Below, in pieces: positions 41,396-55,593 of a stretch of DNA of 64,000 nucleotides. Origin of the DNA: Atrina japonica (taxonomy: Eukaryota; Mollusca; Bivalvia; Pterioida; Pinnidae); contig BROG01000371.1 of NCBI GenBank assembly GCA_030159075.1, positions 286,001 to 350,000 on the forward strand, read 5' to 3'. The notes under the pieces are model-generated. The model did no database searches. It was given only the letters and a program-made list of their open reading frames with translations, and was not told the DNA's origin. Every line of letters begins with the position of its first letter. Within the stretch, counting starts at the first letter, position 1. Position numbers and translations under genes: made by a program.

Positions 41396-44300
41396 ACGAC
41401 GGCGGAGAATCTCGCTGATAAGTGTCTGAAGTGCAGGGACCCCGTTTTAAGAAGCCGAGGTTTTGTCTCAGGACCACAGGTTACATCAGCGATCTTGCAG
41501 AATAAATATCTGATTTAGTAAGAGTTCCCATAGGAATAAGGGACTAGGGTGCTTCATTTACCATTAGTAATTTTGTTGTAATTGAAAAATATGCCTTCGC
41601 AACTTTATATAATTCCTTTCCAGTGTTATACAGTACTCATGGATTATATACAATGTACGCAATAATATAAATACGTGTATAACGAATTATTCACGAGGCG
41701 GAAAAAGACTAGTTCTTCGTATTTTATTGTTTTTCATAGTTGCTACCAGTCGTGCGCACGATATAATTTTTAAGGAAAAAATATTAAGTCGTGCGCACGA
41801 GATAAAAGAAATTTCCAAATGTCCCTTCCATACTTCCGTAGGTATAAGTTTAAAGTAACACACAAATAATTTATTTGAAGATTAATAGCGGGGACAACAG
41901 AGCAGAAAGTGGGAAACGTCTTCACATGGGTGACCACAAAAAAAATACTGTTAACGAAATTAACATGGAATATACTCCACTTATTACGAGATCGCTTATA
42001 ACGACAATCCGTTACTCTATTCCCCTTGCGTTTACTATTAAATTCTGTATAAATCTGAATGCCTATAACGAGATAAATATAACAAGATATCGCATGTAGC
42101 GAGCTTATAAATTTGTATCGATTACGGGTTAATCATGAAGTTTGAGTGCTGTATAACGAAGTGTTTTACAAACAAGACTTACAATATCTATCTATTGCTT
42201 TTTTCAAACTGTATGTTTTCTTTTCAAATAAACATAACTTTTATTAAGTTTAAATTGACTATATTATAAATTCTTGACTTGGATGTCATTCTGTGATGAT
42301 ACATGATTTCGCGTTGTATAATTAAGTTACTTTTCACAACTGGTTATCAGTCAATATAACCTGTAATCTTACCCCATTCCGTATAACGAATTCCGGTTAT
42401 AACAAGATATAAATCTTTCTCCGTTCCATTTCGTTATAAGTGGACTTGACTATCTTCTTTTGATATACATGTTCATCATTTATGCCTTTACTAAGTAATA
42501 TAAATACAATCGAACCAAGTTATATTGAAACGGAGAGGTAATGAATTTTTATTTCAAATAAACAGTTTATCAAATTTGACGGGTTACAATGATAATAACG
42601 AAATTTGGCCGCGGAATCAAAATAATTTAAAATTTAAGCGGGATTCCATTGCATCATGGTTAAAAATAAGTGGAATCACTGTACTACACTATATTACTTT
42701 GTCAAACACTAGATGGAAAATGAAGATTTAAGTATATCGGACATATATTCAGATATACAGACATGCATTTTGTGTAACTTTTAAGGAAATTTGCATATCT
42801 TTATTCGATAAGTGCATTCTGTATACTTATTTTAAATCAGATATATAAACACATAAACATTCCATGATTTTATAAAGTGGTGAAAAATCTTTATTTTGTA
42901 TTTCATTTAAATTTTGATCTTAATATTCAATTTTTCCTGCTTGAAAATGAGTTAATCGGATTAATAACAAAATCAAATACTGTAAAATCATTAATTTTCA
43001 TTGAGGATTCAATTTCGTTATTTTCAAATGTTAACGAAAGTACGGAGAAAAAAATCCACGATGAAATATTGTATTAGAAGCCACAGAAACTCTATGTCAC
43101 AAATTGTACTGTGATGTCATTACAAAAATCACAGTGTGTCTATGACGTTATAGCGCGTTTGAGCCGCCTTTCCTTAGGGAAAGACAGAGTTAACATTTCT
43201 CGTATAACCACTGTCTGTTATGGACAAGTACAAAGACAGCTCACACGTGGTGACGTCACAATACAATCTATGAGTTTGTACAATTTCTGTGTCCTCTATA
43301 ATACAGTGCATAGTTATTTCTTACCTTATTTGCATAGGTCAACATAAACATGTATCTCAAAAAAAAAAAACAAAAGCATGGGAGAAAAATATTTAAGCAT
43401 GCGTCTGTTGAATAAAAACTGAAGTGTCCACCCTTGTGGAAGGAATCTAAAAGTCCAGTCTTCGGTAGACCCTCGGATTGGACGCACAGAGTCTTACCAT
43501 TCGGATGGAGAATCCCTTATCCTGTCAACACACCAATGTAAGTATTCTTGAATGATGGAAATAAGACTAAAAATATTAGTATCAACGAATTCGGTTTTGA
43601 AGGGAAAGAAAAAAACACGAAAATATTAGACCAGCAAAGTAAACACATTTAATGGTATTTAACGAATTGTTCTGATGCATCTTCCGACGCGAAATGAATA
43701 TCAAGTATCATTTTTATCAGGGAGTTGATGAGTGGCTACACATATTAAATGAATTGTAACTTTAGTTTAAACTTTATTCATTTTAAAAGAATTATCAAAC
43801 AAGTGATGTCAACTCAAATTAAAGTCTTGCGTACTGGAGTACCCGGAGAACACCCATGTATCCGACTTTGCGACCGCCATACCATCTTGTAACTTTGATT
43901 CGTGGTAAAAACCATACATTTCAACGACATAACTTAGGATCGCTCAAGTTTGTTGACGCCTTTGGCTTTATTTGCTACAGTAAAATATATTTCATATTTC
44001 ATTAAATTATCGCGTTTCGAAATCAGATTAAAGCTTTCAAAGTAAAAGATCATATCACTGAACATGAGCATTGAAGAAAATGTTTTACTTAACGATATTC
44101 AATTTTATGAAAACACCTTGATCTGAAATCCAAGATCTTTGTTTGTCATTTGTCATCTTTTTAAAAGATATTTGTCCATATTTGATTTCGAAAATTTCAG
44201 TTTTTACAATTGAAACTGAACGAAACACTTTGAACTGACTAACAAAATCTCAAATAATGGCTATGCATAATGTAATGTGTTTTGAAAGCCAACATGAATT

Positions 44301-44589
44301 GAATTGCAATCAGATTAGGTGTTGATATTAAGGTAATGACGACATATACCTTTTTATTTTATTAGATACCCGTAGGTAATCTTGGATGTGTCTCAACATT
44401 AGAAGAAAGGTACTTTTGGAACAATTTTCAGATAACCATTGTTTAGGGTATGACCTTATGTCGAAATATCAGCATATCAAAAGTGATTTACCTTAGTTGT
44501 GAAAACGCACTTCTCCGGTTGAGAATATAATATTTTAGGTAAAAGGAATATGACGAAGTAACTGCATTGCTACCTATCGATCTGCTGTT
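41396..44589. other. Intergenic, no gene seen
   Basis: It holds two 'gtcgtgcgcacga' palindromes (41751, 41792), a region with many 'ataacga' words at 41690-42450 (probably a worn TIR element), and at 43465-43545 the partner of the 25217 segment. No exons supported. Confidence 0.45.
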
Positions 44590-45090
44590 TTCATCTCAAC
44601 AACCACCAAACGAAAACGCAACTCACCATTTTACCTAGTGAAACAGAGTAATCGCTAATTAGACTATTATACTGACTTTAAAATTTGCGGAACGTTGACA
44701 TCAAACGCTGTTTTTCGATATCCCTGTGTCAATAATTTGTCAGTGAGTAGTTTACATCTGTGTATGAAATGTTCATATGTTGAACACGCCCTGGTATATT
44801 GGATCATTTGTGAAATATAAACTCCTTATGTGAGTGACTGTAGGGTATTACTACTTATATGCGGAATATTTACGATTGGAAAGCCGAAATCGTCGCGTTT
44901 GTCGTATAGCTTAGTTACCGTCTGTGTCTATAAAAAGTAAAATGTCTAAGTATGAATCGCGTGTGCTTGATTCTATTGTATCTTTAATTTCTAGTTCGCT
45001 GGGATATCGTAAATTGTCGTTAATAATTGACAAAACGTCGTCGATATATCTCAATGTCAAATTAAAGGACACCGCTACAGAATCTCAATA
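44590..45090 (-). mobile_element. Penelope-like element fragment
   Basis: 'cattttacctagtgaaacag', 'aacacgccctggtatattgg', 'tcgcgtttgtcgtatagctt' and 'acaaaacgtcgtcgatatat' follow 61130-61590. No intact reading frame. Confidence 0.72.
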
Positions 45091-45091
45091 A

Positions 45092-45150
45092 AAGACCACC
45101 TCACTAATCAGACCACTTTAAGTCAGTCTTAATAGCGATGTCCCACTGTA
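45092..45150. repeat. MITE half, 40395 family
   Basis: 'aagaccacctcactaatcag' and 'agtcttaatagcgatgtccc' match the right half of the 178-bp MITE. Confidence 0.6.
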
Positions 45151-45290
45151 GTTCTATTTGCTGTTACATGCACATTTGTGCCATTATAAAGTAAAAGTGA
45201 TGAACTAGTAACTCTTCAAAAACTATAATCACATATGAATCCAAGCCGATCATCAAACTCCGAAGTTTCTTATCCCGAGGTGTCTCCAGG

Positions 45291-45426
<136 letters not shown>

Positions 45427-45604
45427 GAACGTTTTAATCTCCATCGTGACATCCGATGAGGATAAGGCGGCATTCCACTGCAAATTGTTAATATCAAATA
45501 CATATAAATAGACAACGACAATCTTTGAAAAGCAAATATTCAACGTGCGAAAATTTTAAACGAATATCTATGAATTCATTAATCACAGACATTGTACAAA
45601 TCGT

Positions 45605-46140
45605 GGCCAGTTTCACTTAAGGTCGTAACTTTACGTCTAGACGTAAATCTAGACTTACGTTTAAAATAAGATTCAGACGTAAATCTAGACTTACGTTTAA
45701 AATAAGATTCAGACGTAAATCTAGACTTACGTTTAAAATAAGATTCACTAAAGGTCGTAACTTTACGTCTAGACGTAAATCTAGACTTACGTTTAAAATA
45801 AGATTCACTAAAGGTCGTAACTTTACGTCTAGACGTAAATCTAGACTTACGTTTAAAATAAGATTCACTAACGGTCGTAACTTTACGTCTAGACGTAAAT
45901 CTAGAATTACGTTTAAAATAAGATCCACTAAAGGTTGTATCTTTCTTCCTACATATAAACTTGAGTCTACGTCTGCTTCAAACTTCTATTAATTTCACAC
46001 GTTATTTGGTGTAGTTTTACGAGCAAGCATATGTTTACGACCATTTGTGAAACTGAAACTAGGTACACGCAACTCGAGTTACGTCTAAAGTTACCTATAC
46101 GTTTGCGGGCAAAGTAACGACTTCTTAAGTGAAACTGGCC
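45605..46140. mobile_element. 536-bp TIR element with an internal minisatellite
   Basis: 'ggccagtttcacttaaggtc' at left faces 'cgacttcttaagtgaaactg' + 'gcc' at right. The left part contains the 60-bp tandem array at 45617-45935. Confidence 0.8.
45617..45935. repeat. 60-bp minisatellite built on palindromic 'tttacgtctagacgtaaa'
   Basis: Four to five units of 'ggtcgtaactttacgtctag' + 'acgtaaatctagacttacgt' + 'ttaaaataagattcactaaa', with two shortened 36-bp units near 45670-45740. Predicted to form strong hairpins. Confidence 0.9.
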
Positions 46141-46330
46141 CCTGGTGAACACTGGACAAACATTGACCTCTTGAAATAAATATGTGGGATCAGGTGCAAT
46201 GGAGAAGTAACCATTTCCTGTTGACCGGTCACACTGCAGCAAATTCATAGTGAAATTCCAACGAAATAAATGAAGCATAAACCCTCGTCACAACTGGTAC
46301 AGACGACTCAACAACCGCCATTAAATATGT
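46140..46330 (-). mobile_element. Penelope-like element 3' fragment
   Basis: 'tgggatcaggtgcaatggag', 'ttcctgttgaccggtcacac' and 'tcgtcacaactggtacagac'. It ends about 145 nt upstream of the lectin start codon. Confidence 0.6.
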
Positions 46331-46436
46331 TAATTTCCTTTATGTATATACAGGGTTTGGTATATCAATTTTTTTGCAAGTTCATATTGAAATAAAAATT
46401 ATGATAATGTGTTATGCATCATTTCATGCAGAACAC

Positions 46437-46442
46437 TATAAA
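46437..46442 (+). promoter_or_regulatory. Possible TATA box of the lectin gene
   Basis: TATAAA 32 nt before the ATG at 46474. If used, the 5'UTR would be only a few bases, so either the leader is very short or an upstream noncoding exon exists. Confidence 0.2.
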
Positions 46443-46473
46443 TTGACGGGACCAATGCCAATTTCTCAAAACA

Positions 46474-46600
46474 ATGCATGTCAGAATGTCGAATGCTGCA
46501 CTTTTAGTGGTAACATTTATATACCTTGCTGTTGCAGTTAGTATAGCAGAAAGAGCCAGTATGAATGAACATTGTGATGGAACGGATGGAAACTGCTGCG
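46474..46600 (+). CDS. Lectin gene, signal-peptide exon
   Basis: ATG at 46474 opens MHVRMSNAALLVVTFIYLAV, a clear secretion signal, then a Cys-rich linker ending DGNCC. It ends in phase 1 at GTAAGT. An upstream ATG at 46454 is out of frame. Confidence 0.82.
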
Positions 46601-49600
46601 GTAAGTCAAATTAATTGAATTTATCCATTTATGTGTTAACTAATTGCAAAGAATTAAGGATTGTTTTTCATTTTTTGGCATGCAAAAATAAAAAAACAAT
46701 CCTTATATTTATATATTACCATTTTCTGTGAATCTGTAGTCAGCTGGTTATGAAATTCATTCCATGTAATTGACTTTGCGGTAGGAGTTTTTTCATATGA
46801 CGTAACCGCTAAACAGCTGTGTGAGACGAGAAGTAATTCCCCTTTTCTGTCCGTAAATACTAAATGGAATTAAGGTTTATTTTCTTATTTTTATATCATT
46901 TTGAAAGAAACTAGTGACATGGAAAATTTTGAATAAGTCTCAGATTTGTTTTTAAGTTATTAGAGAATATTCGTCTGCTTGGTAATCGAAAAGTTAAATG
47001 TGTCACAAGAGAATTGAAAATGCAAATGGCCGCACCCATCAGTATGTTGTATAATGTATTTACAACGAATTTGCGTTTGGATTCTGATATATTATTAATG
47101 GAATATACTATAGAAAGTTTGAGTGTGACTTACAAGAAGTGAGACAGCTAATATTCATTCATGACAACTGAAAGTAGCCATTTTATTTCACATTTTTTAC
47201 CAATCAGCTGGGAACCATGATGACTGATTGGTACGTAACCTAAGTAAGTAGGCCTAGTTCACACGACCTGATTTCACACGATGCAGGTGACGAATTGTTT
47301 CTTATAGGAATATCCAGTGAAAGCAAACAAATCGACTTGTTTATCAAGAGATGCTTGACACAGTTGCACTAGGCCTTACTCTCTTTTTTCTGTTGTAACT
47401 ACGAAGCGAACTTTTATTTCTGTGCCAGACTGTGGTCTGTGGTTCTGGTCATATCATGACCTAGATATATCGCGATATGGGCCTGTAGGCTGTACAATGT
47501 ACTACATATTTAGTCTCGTGTTTCCGATTTCTTTCCGTTATTTTTATTTGTTTTGTGGTAGGCCTAATGTATGGCTTTTAAGATTAAATATATAAGAAAT
47601 AAACATGTGATATTCTATTCTTTATTGATTTGTTCATGTATTCTTACGCTGTAAAGTGGTTAATACAATTTACAATATATCGCTCTATATACTTGCAATG
47701 AAGGGAATTGCAGTCAATATGTAAATATTATTTATTATCAAAAGATACCATAGGAAGTTGTATTGCTTATAAAGTTCATACGACATATCAGGTTTTTGGA
47801 AATATAAAATGATTAACAAGCTATCCGACAAAGTATATAAATAGTCTTTAAATTCACCAAATATCTTTAAAACAAAATAAAGTATTTTATTCAGATTAGA
47901 AAATATTTTTATTTCTTAAGTTCATATGCTTACATTTGTGCTATAAGTTTTAGAAGAAATCAAACTTTGTTTGTTTGTTTATTGTTGTTTAACGTCTAAT
48001 TCAAGAATCTTTCACTCATAAGAATACGTCACCAAATGTCAGTGAAGGGCTTCAAATTTTGGCCTATACTCGGCACTTACGGACATTTAGTAGTGAGAGT
48101 TCTTTAACGTGCCGACACCTACTGTGACACAGGACCTCGGTTTTTACTGTCTCAGTCCGAAGAACAGGAAACCGACCTGCCGCCGCCTGGACTCGAACTC
48201 ACAACCTCACGATGAAGAGTCGAGCGCGCTACCGACTGAGCCAGGCAGGCTCAAAATCAAATTAAAATTATAATAAGATATAACGTAAGGGATGACAACA
48301 GACCTTTACAAGTCCGCAATGTTATTTGATTATTTCCACATGTCATATTTACTAGATATTGTAAACATGAATATTTCCGCGTGTTGTTAATTATGCCATT
48401 TTCTTATGCAAACCATACACATGGAGGTATTTTATGCGATATCATGACTTACAGAGAGCTATCGGGTATTAAACGATAATTCTTAACACAAGAATTTCCG
48501 CGTTTACAGTAGTTTATGCGATATATTCTAAACATCATAAGATATCTTATCAACGATTTTGATATCTTTTGAGTGCTATAAGATATCTTATTTTAAGTTT
48601 AGAATATATCTGATTAGATGTAGAAAATATATGATCTAAATAGTTATCAATTTTTATAAGAAATCTTAAAAGCGATTATGATAAACTCTAAAATTCTAAC
48701 AGAAATCATCTTAAGTTTAGAAGTAAAAATGAAGAAGTAGCCAATGGATAATCGAAACTCGAAGTACATTAGAATACGGCAAATTAGATATACAAATGGT
48801 CTTAACATGAAGAACAATAACGAACCCCAAACGGAATAAGACCTGGGCCCGAAGTCACCAAATTTACTCAATACTCAAGCTCAACTTCTATTTCATTATT
48901 TGGACTGTGCAATTGTTTATAAAACTATTGGATTTTAGTAATAAGGAAACATATTATGATTTTTAATCATTTACATATATTTTTTTGCGTCACTCTTATA
49001 ATTTTCCTGTAAAAAATGGATAAATACGTTGAGTACGGTACTCAAGATTGGAGTACGTACTCAAACATTTTTGAAATATTTCTTTAGTTTTCTTCAAATG
49101 AGCAATAAATTTTATCATTATTTACAATTGTATGCCATCAATATATAAACATGTCCAGTTACAGAATAAACTTTGCACGTTTTTACCTTAAAATCGTGAA
49201 AAGTTTAGTTGAGCTTGAGTACTGAGTAAATTTGGTGACTTTGGGCCCAGGTGTCCCCAAGGAGTCAGCTTACCCTGGTAGAAAAAAAGGATGATACATT
49301 TTAGAGTACATTTTTTCAGTAGATAAAACATCAAAAACTTCTAAAATCTAGTCATGTCTTATTAAGAGAAAGGAACTTTAAAAGTCTGCCGTAATCTAGA
49401 TTTATGATTTCCAATTTTAAAGAACCATAGATGCTATCATGATGGTTATTATCCAAACTTTGACACAAATTCTAAGTTTAGAGTAATATCAACTGTCGCT
49501 CTCGTCGACGGAACTTTACATGCAGATTTTATGCAATATTTTATATCATATATATCAGAAAGAGATCACCTGGTTGTTAGCGAGACTTGGCAAACCCATT

Positions 49601-52600
49601 GCAACCGTTTCACATTGTTAATTTTCCACATTTACGTAGTGATATTCCGCATTCACCTGCATGATATGGTGTTTATATCTCACAAATGGTGAGAGCATCT
49701 CGTATTAAACTATTAACTCATTGACCCCTAAACACATATTTGGGCTGTCCTAAATCATTGATTCACAGAAGGGTCTATTATTTTTTCAGGGGATGATGAG
49801 TTAAGTCCCTTACTTCTGGTCAGTACAGATTAGAGCCCCGCTGGAACCTTAACTGATTTTTATTAGACATTTCCCAGTTTACTTGCGGAAGGCCGGTGGT
49901 CTCTTCTCGGGTACATTGTAACCGGGTTCTCTCCCCCACCTTTAAAAACTGGCTGCCACCATATAGCTGAAAAAATTGTTGAGTGTCGCGTAAAACACAA
50001 ATCCAAATCAAATTAAATCAACGATTATAGTAGAGTGTAGATGAAACACTTTCGATTTGAAGACGAAATCAGAGGAAAGTTATATTATTTACAAAATTTT
50101 TTGTGTTGAATACTTGAATCAAACATCGAATGTTTGAGTCACATTTTTTAAAATACAATATTTTGAAATATTTTGCTATCTGGAATATAATTGTGTATTT
50201 AAGGTTATGTTGTGGTTATCATTATATTTTCATTGTAAAACTTTCTGTAAATTCGTATACTTGTGTAATTTTAAACGCTATAGGCCTACGACGATGTTTT
50301 CCTACATGACTCTGAAACTAATAGCAAGAACCAGAGACGGAGTAGAATACGCGCAATCACAAACATGCGATTTATTATGAAAGTTAACAATAATAAATTA
50401 CTTTTGATGACTGTTTCATTTTCTAATATTGAATGGTAAATGGAAAAAATAGGTAACAATATATATATATATATATAAAATATACACCGATTTTCATATT
50501 CTAAACCTGACCTTTATATTCTTTAAATATTAATGCGAATAAGAAAAAATATATGTGGATAAGCAATGCAGTATTGCTTCAACCGCAGCAAATTTTAAAA
50601 CACGCATGGTTAAGATCCTTCGATTGCCTGACCTACAGGTTACTTGCAAATTTTAATTTCGTGGAGAATTAATGTATTGCAATACCGTGTCAATTCATGC
50701 CTGGAAAACAATGTTTAGGGGTTTAAATAACGAAAAATTCAATTAATCAGAAAGATATTAAAACAGGTATATGCGAATTATTAGAATATAACTAAACGTA
50801 AACGTAACCCGATGTAAATTGTTTGAATCCAACATCACTCTGACAATCGCGAATCATTAACTTTAGTAATTTCTACGCTGATTACCGACTGTCCAGAAAA
50901 CACGCGTGGTTTGCAGTAAATAACCTTACATAGAAGACGGAATTTAACACAAGATCTTATATTTATTTCAAAATTTTTAGACGTTTTTGGCTTCTTCTTG
51001 AGCCGATTACAGCCAACTGGCAGGCATTAGTCGCATATGAAGATGCATGCCGTTTTTGAACGAAAAAGGTCTAGGACAGATTTTGGCTCCAAAAGGGGCT
51101 AAAGAGACAACACATTTGGTGCATCCTAAAATAAATCTTTTTATGAACCAATTATCAAACTTTCAAATCTCTTATGCATGGCTGTTCAGTCAATGTTTAC
51201 AATGGTGGGAAATTTGTTCATAAGCGAGCAACCAGCAAGCATTTCAAATGGCAAGGTAAAAGTTGTATGCAAATTGCTTATTTACTCAAAATTGATTTGC
51301 GGAAGAAAATAGACATAGTAACTCGGAATTGATTGAATATTTGTCTACAAAGATCTGTTAGAAAGTTAAAAGAAATTTATGTAAGGATGCTTACGCCAAA
51401 TATTCAAGGTTATAGCGTCAAATGTTAAGGTCACAGGTACATAAACGACGAGGAATCAAATTTTTAAATAGTGTTTTAGACATTTACCACTTGTTTCAAT
51501 GCCATGAGGTCAAAGTTCAAGGTCACATACACCTTAAGCTATGTAATATATCAATTTATTTATTTTTACAACTGTTGAATTTTAATCAAAGTCAGCAATA
51601 AATACACCCATGTGAAGCTGTAAAATGATTTCAAAAGTAAAAAAAGGGGCTATGGTATCTCGGGGTTCCAAAACGGGCCAACACATTTGTTCTTCTCATG
51701 AATAAATTATCAGCATATTTTCACTCCGGGAACCGGTTGATGAAGAAACTTAGTACTGTTAAGACGGGAGTTAAGCGATTTATTACAAAAGAAATTAAAA
51801 AAATTATATTTCTTTCAATTAATAGAAGCACGTTGCCGAGATGGATGGCGTGGTTATGATGGACACTGTTATCTGTTTTGGTACGAGGGAATGACGATGT
51901 CCAGTGGACAGGTAAAACATCTAAATATTTGTAATATTTTCCAAACTTAAATACTATATCTCCGTATTCCTCAAATTGGTAATTTGATTACATCTAAAAG
52001 TACATCTACCTGCGGTGATAGTTTTGCAGAAAAAGTGTATGGATACCAATGTCGGTCATAATTCTTTATATTGACTTGTGAGGGTGTCCGAATAGTACAG
52101 TGGTTTGCACAATCGATTCTCTACAATGCGACCGAGTTCGATCCTCACATCTGGTAAGAGACTACCTGACTGCCACCTCAAACACGCTGGTTTTTCCCGG
52201 GTATTCCATTTCTTTTTCTTCTCACAGGGAGTTCATCCTCGCATCAATGTCATGGCCAACGAAAGACCAGAGTTTTATAAACTTATTTGATAATCGTTAT
52301 AAAATAGGTTTAAGTTGATACTTATCACTAACTTGTAGACGAATAAGTTGAATCACTATGTTGACTCATCTGATAATAAGACTAGGTGTTAAATATTAAT
52401 TTCAGTTTCGTTAAATTTATTTCTACTATCCAGATTTTAGCAAGTCGTTTAGTGGTTCAAATGTTTGCAAACTATGGCAACACACAGACCACATATCTAG
52501 AATACATTCCGTTTCGATTGATGAATCCCAGACTGTTAATTTGTATATTATTTAATCCACAGCAATATTGCCAGGGACAACATGCTAACCTTTTAGAAAT

Positions 52601-55352
52601 CGAAGACGCAAATGAGAATAATTGGATAAAGGCAAATATAGCCGCTCATCCAGGTAAAAAAAACCTTTGTAACTATAGAAACCGACTGATAATTTTAATG
52701 AATGATAAAACTACCTTGAAATAATGTCATCTTTTGATAAGGAAATAAGAATAGACCTTTTTATTTGATGAATAAAACAACTTAAAGTATTTTTCCTAAA
52801 TCGATAATAATTGATGTACAGTTTGTCTAACCAAAATAGAAATCTGTAATTTTTCAGGAAATCCCTAAGAAATAAGTTCTACGCTAGATTCCTCAGGTAT
52901 ATTTCAAAAATGGAATCAGATTATAAAAGGCGCCTAATTAGATATGGATACTGGAATTACACTCATACAATTTCCCGAAACTGATTACTTATTTTGTATG
53001 TTGTGATAACTGATTCACTGGAATCTATTTCATCACAAAATGACAAAAGCATAGTTTTACCACTATGTATAAATTTCAAGTAGATATTACCTATAGCCAT
53101 TTTACCTGTATCGCATCTTGTCTTGGTGATATCTCATTGAAATTGGGTAAAGTATTGTCATGAAGTAGACAATCATCTTATTTTTTGTAGCAGTTTATAC
53201 TTTATATGCTATCTATATATGAACTTAATGCATTGACCATCAGGAATTTATTAAAACCCAATATCAATTCGGTATAATAGACCTTTTCGAGCTATTCCGT
53301 TCCGTCACTGTACGTCGTAGTAGCATGCAGTTTTAAAGAACAAGTAGGGTGGCATCGCTTCCGGTTAAGTAGTTTATCGTATATATAAACCGGAATATGG
53401 ATAATATGCAGTAGTAGGTATCAGATAATGGTATATGTGAAAACCAGTCTACAGGAAAGTGATGCCACTTGTCATTTTTACAAGAGAATTTAACTAAACT
53501 TTATTTCCTGCAGATGAACTGAAAGAAGGCATCTATGAACGTCGTCTATGTAAATATTACGAAACAGGAAGTGACCTTACCTGACGTTCTGCTGAAGTCC
53601 TGTGAGATATGGGCACATACTATTCAGACAAAACTGTACGGAATGGAATAACTCTAAAATCGTTTATTGGGACAATACGCCGTTTATGAAGATGATTACT
53701 ATACTGAGTTTAATACGCCCATGAAACACGTAACGTCGTATTGCACTGTAGATGAATACGGGAGCTACTTTTCTAAATGGGATTCATATCATTCAAAATA
53801 TTTGATGGCGTCGTTAAAAGCGGAATGACTTTTAAATTGTGCACACATATAGATAAATAAGGGACATGTAATAAATACAAAACCATATAAATGTTCCTAT
53901 CCACATCATCAGACTGCAATTAATTGTTGTAGCGGATGGATTCAACGAGAGCTTAGATACAACGATTCCGTGCAGTCTGATGATTGTGCATCCATCCTTT
54001 TTTCAAGTTTTTAACATTTCATATTGCTACTAAAAGATGCATTGCACATTCACAATTGTTTATAATTTTTTTTTTCCAATTAATGACGTGTGTGTGTAAG
54101 CTTTATTATTTTAAAAAAAATGTTTGGCTGATGGTGTGCATGAGAGTGTGTAATTTGTCTTGTTTATAGATGTAATACTTGTACTCTTCTCGTGATTTAC
54201 ATTTATTTACATGTGTATATGTATTTATATGTTGTGGTGAACCTCACAGGAAGACTGGACCAGTGGGGGTAATGTGTCCACAGGCATGTCAATAAAAGTT
54301 TTTAAAAGGCTGTGGCTTAAAGGAATTAGACAGAAAAGTGTTTGTTTAGTTGTTGTTGTTTTTAAGCAAATTTTAATGTTAAATAATATACATCTGTTAA
54401 ATTTAATCATGCTAATTAGCCAAAGATATTTTTGTAACCGGGGATTATATTGATTGCATTATACCTTTCAGATAAGATTTCGTTGAAAATATTCTAATAA
54501 CAGTATGCAAACTTTGTTTTAGGAGTATGCAATTCGCCAAACGCAGTGTTGTATTCCGATGGCGGAGCTTCAACATGCTTCTGGAGGACACCTAGTATGG
54601 TAAATGAAGCCGAAGCTAATATGATTTGTTCGAGTACCGGGGGTCAAGTAGCGGATGTGCCTCATGCCAATGTTTTGGATTTTCTTGAGATACATTTTCC
54701 TGTGTAGGTATTCAATTATGTTATTATTTATTAAATCGTAATTAGTTGTTCTCTGTGTTGAAAATATGTTTTTTTAATACGGATGCAAAAATATTCTGGA
54801 AGCAACCGAAACTTAAGACCAGTGAAAACGACGCACGTCAATCATAATTAAGTCTTTAAAATCACTATAATTACGTCGAATTGACAATGTTTCTGGCTCT
54901 ATTATAACAAAGCATACTGGACTTAAGTCAATTTTTTGGAAAATTTGGATTAAAACTTCTAAAATGAAATTTACTTCAGTATTACACATTTTCCTGGGGA
55001 TTATCCTAATGACCCTGCTTTACAGAACTGGAAATAAGCGTTTTGTGTTACGTATGATATATTTTGAACAATTCTTGCATGAAGGGTCAAATCAAATGTT
55101 TCTTTATAGGTTTTATAATTATTAATTTCGGAGGCATGAAGTAGACCACTTTCAATTTACCTACAGATGCTCCTCTATTTCCCGCAAAATTAAAAAGAAA
55201 AGAAAAAGAAATAAGCAAAGGAAAATATAACTGATCAGTTGACAAAAACAACATTCAACGGTCTTTAAGATTGGTTTTCGCCTCGATCTTGTAAAACTAT
55301 AACTTTGGAATTAATAAAAATTTTCACTCATTCAAAAGATAATGTCGGTGGA

Positions 55353-55388
<36 letters not shown>

Positions 55389-55557
55389 CATAATCATCAT
55401 CATCATCATCATCATCATCATTATTCTTATTCTTATTCTTCTTATTATTATTATTATTATTATTAGGGTCATCCGACTTTAGGTCTTATTATTGTAAATA
55501 TTATTATTATTATTATTTTTATTCTTCTTTTCTTCTAGTAAATTTGTGTCATCTCTA

Positions 55558-55593
<36 letters not shown>

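Larger units (their letters stand above)
46601..51825. other. First intron of the lectin gene (5.2 kb)
   Basis: It holds SINEs at 47965 and 49805, a TIR element at 48842 and (AT)n at 50459. No additional exon with a CTLD-like frame was seen. Confidence 0.55.

Noticed and set aside
42525..43347. Several ~70-aa frames between the FAXDC2-like and lectin genes
   Set aside because: No donors or acceptors in matching phase and no recognisable motifs.
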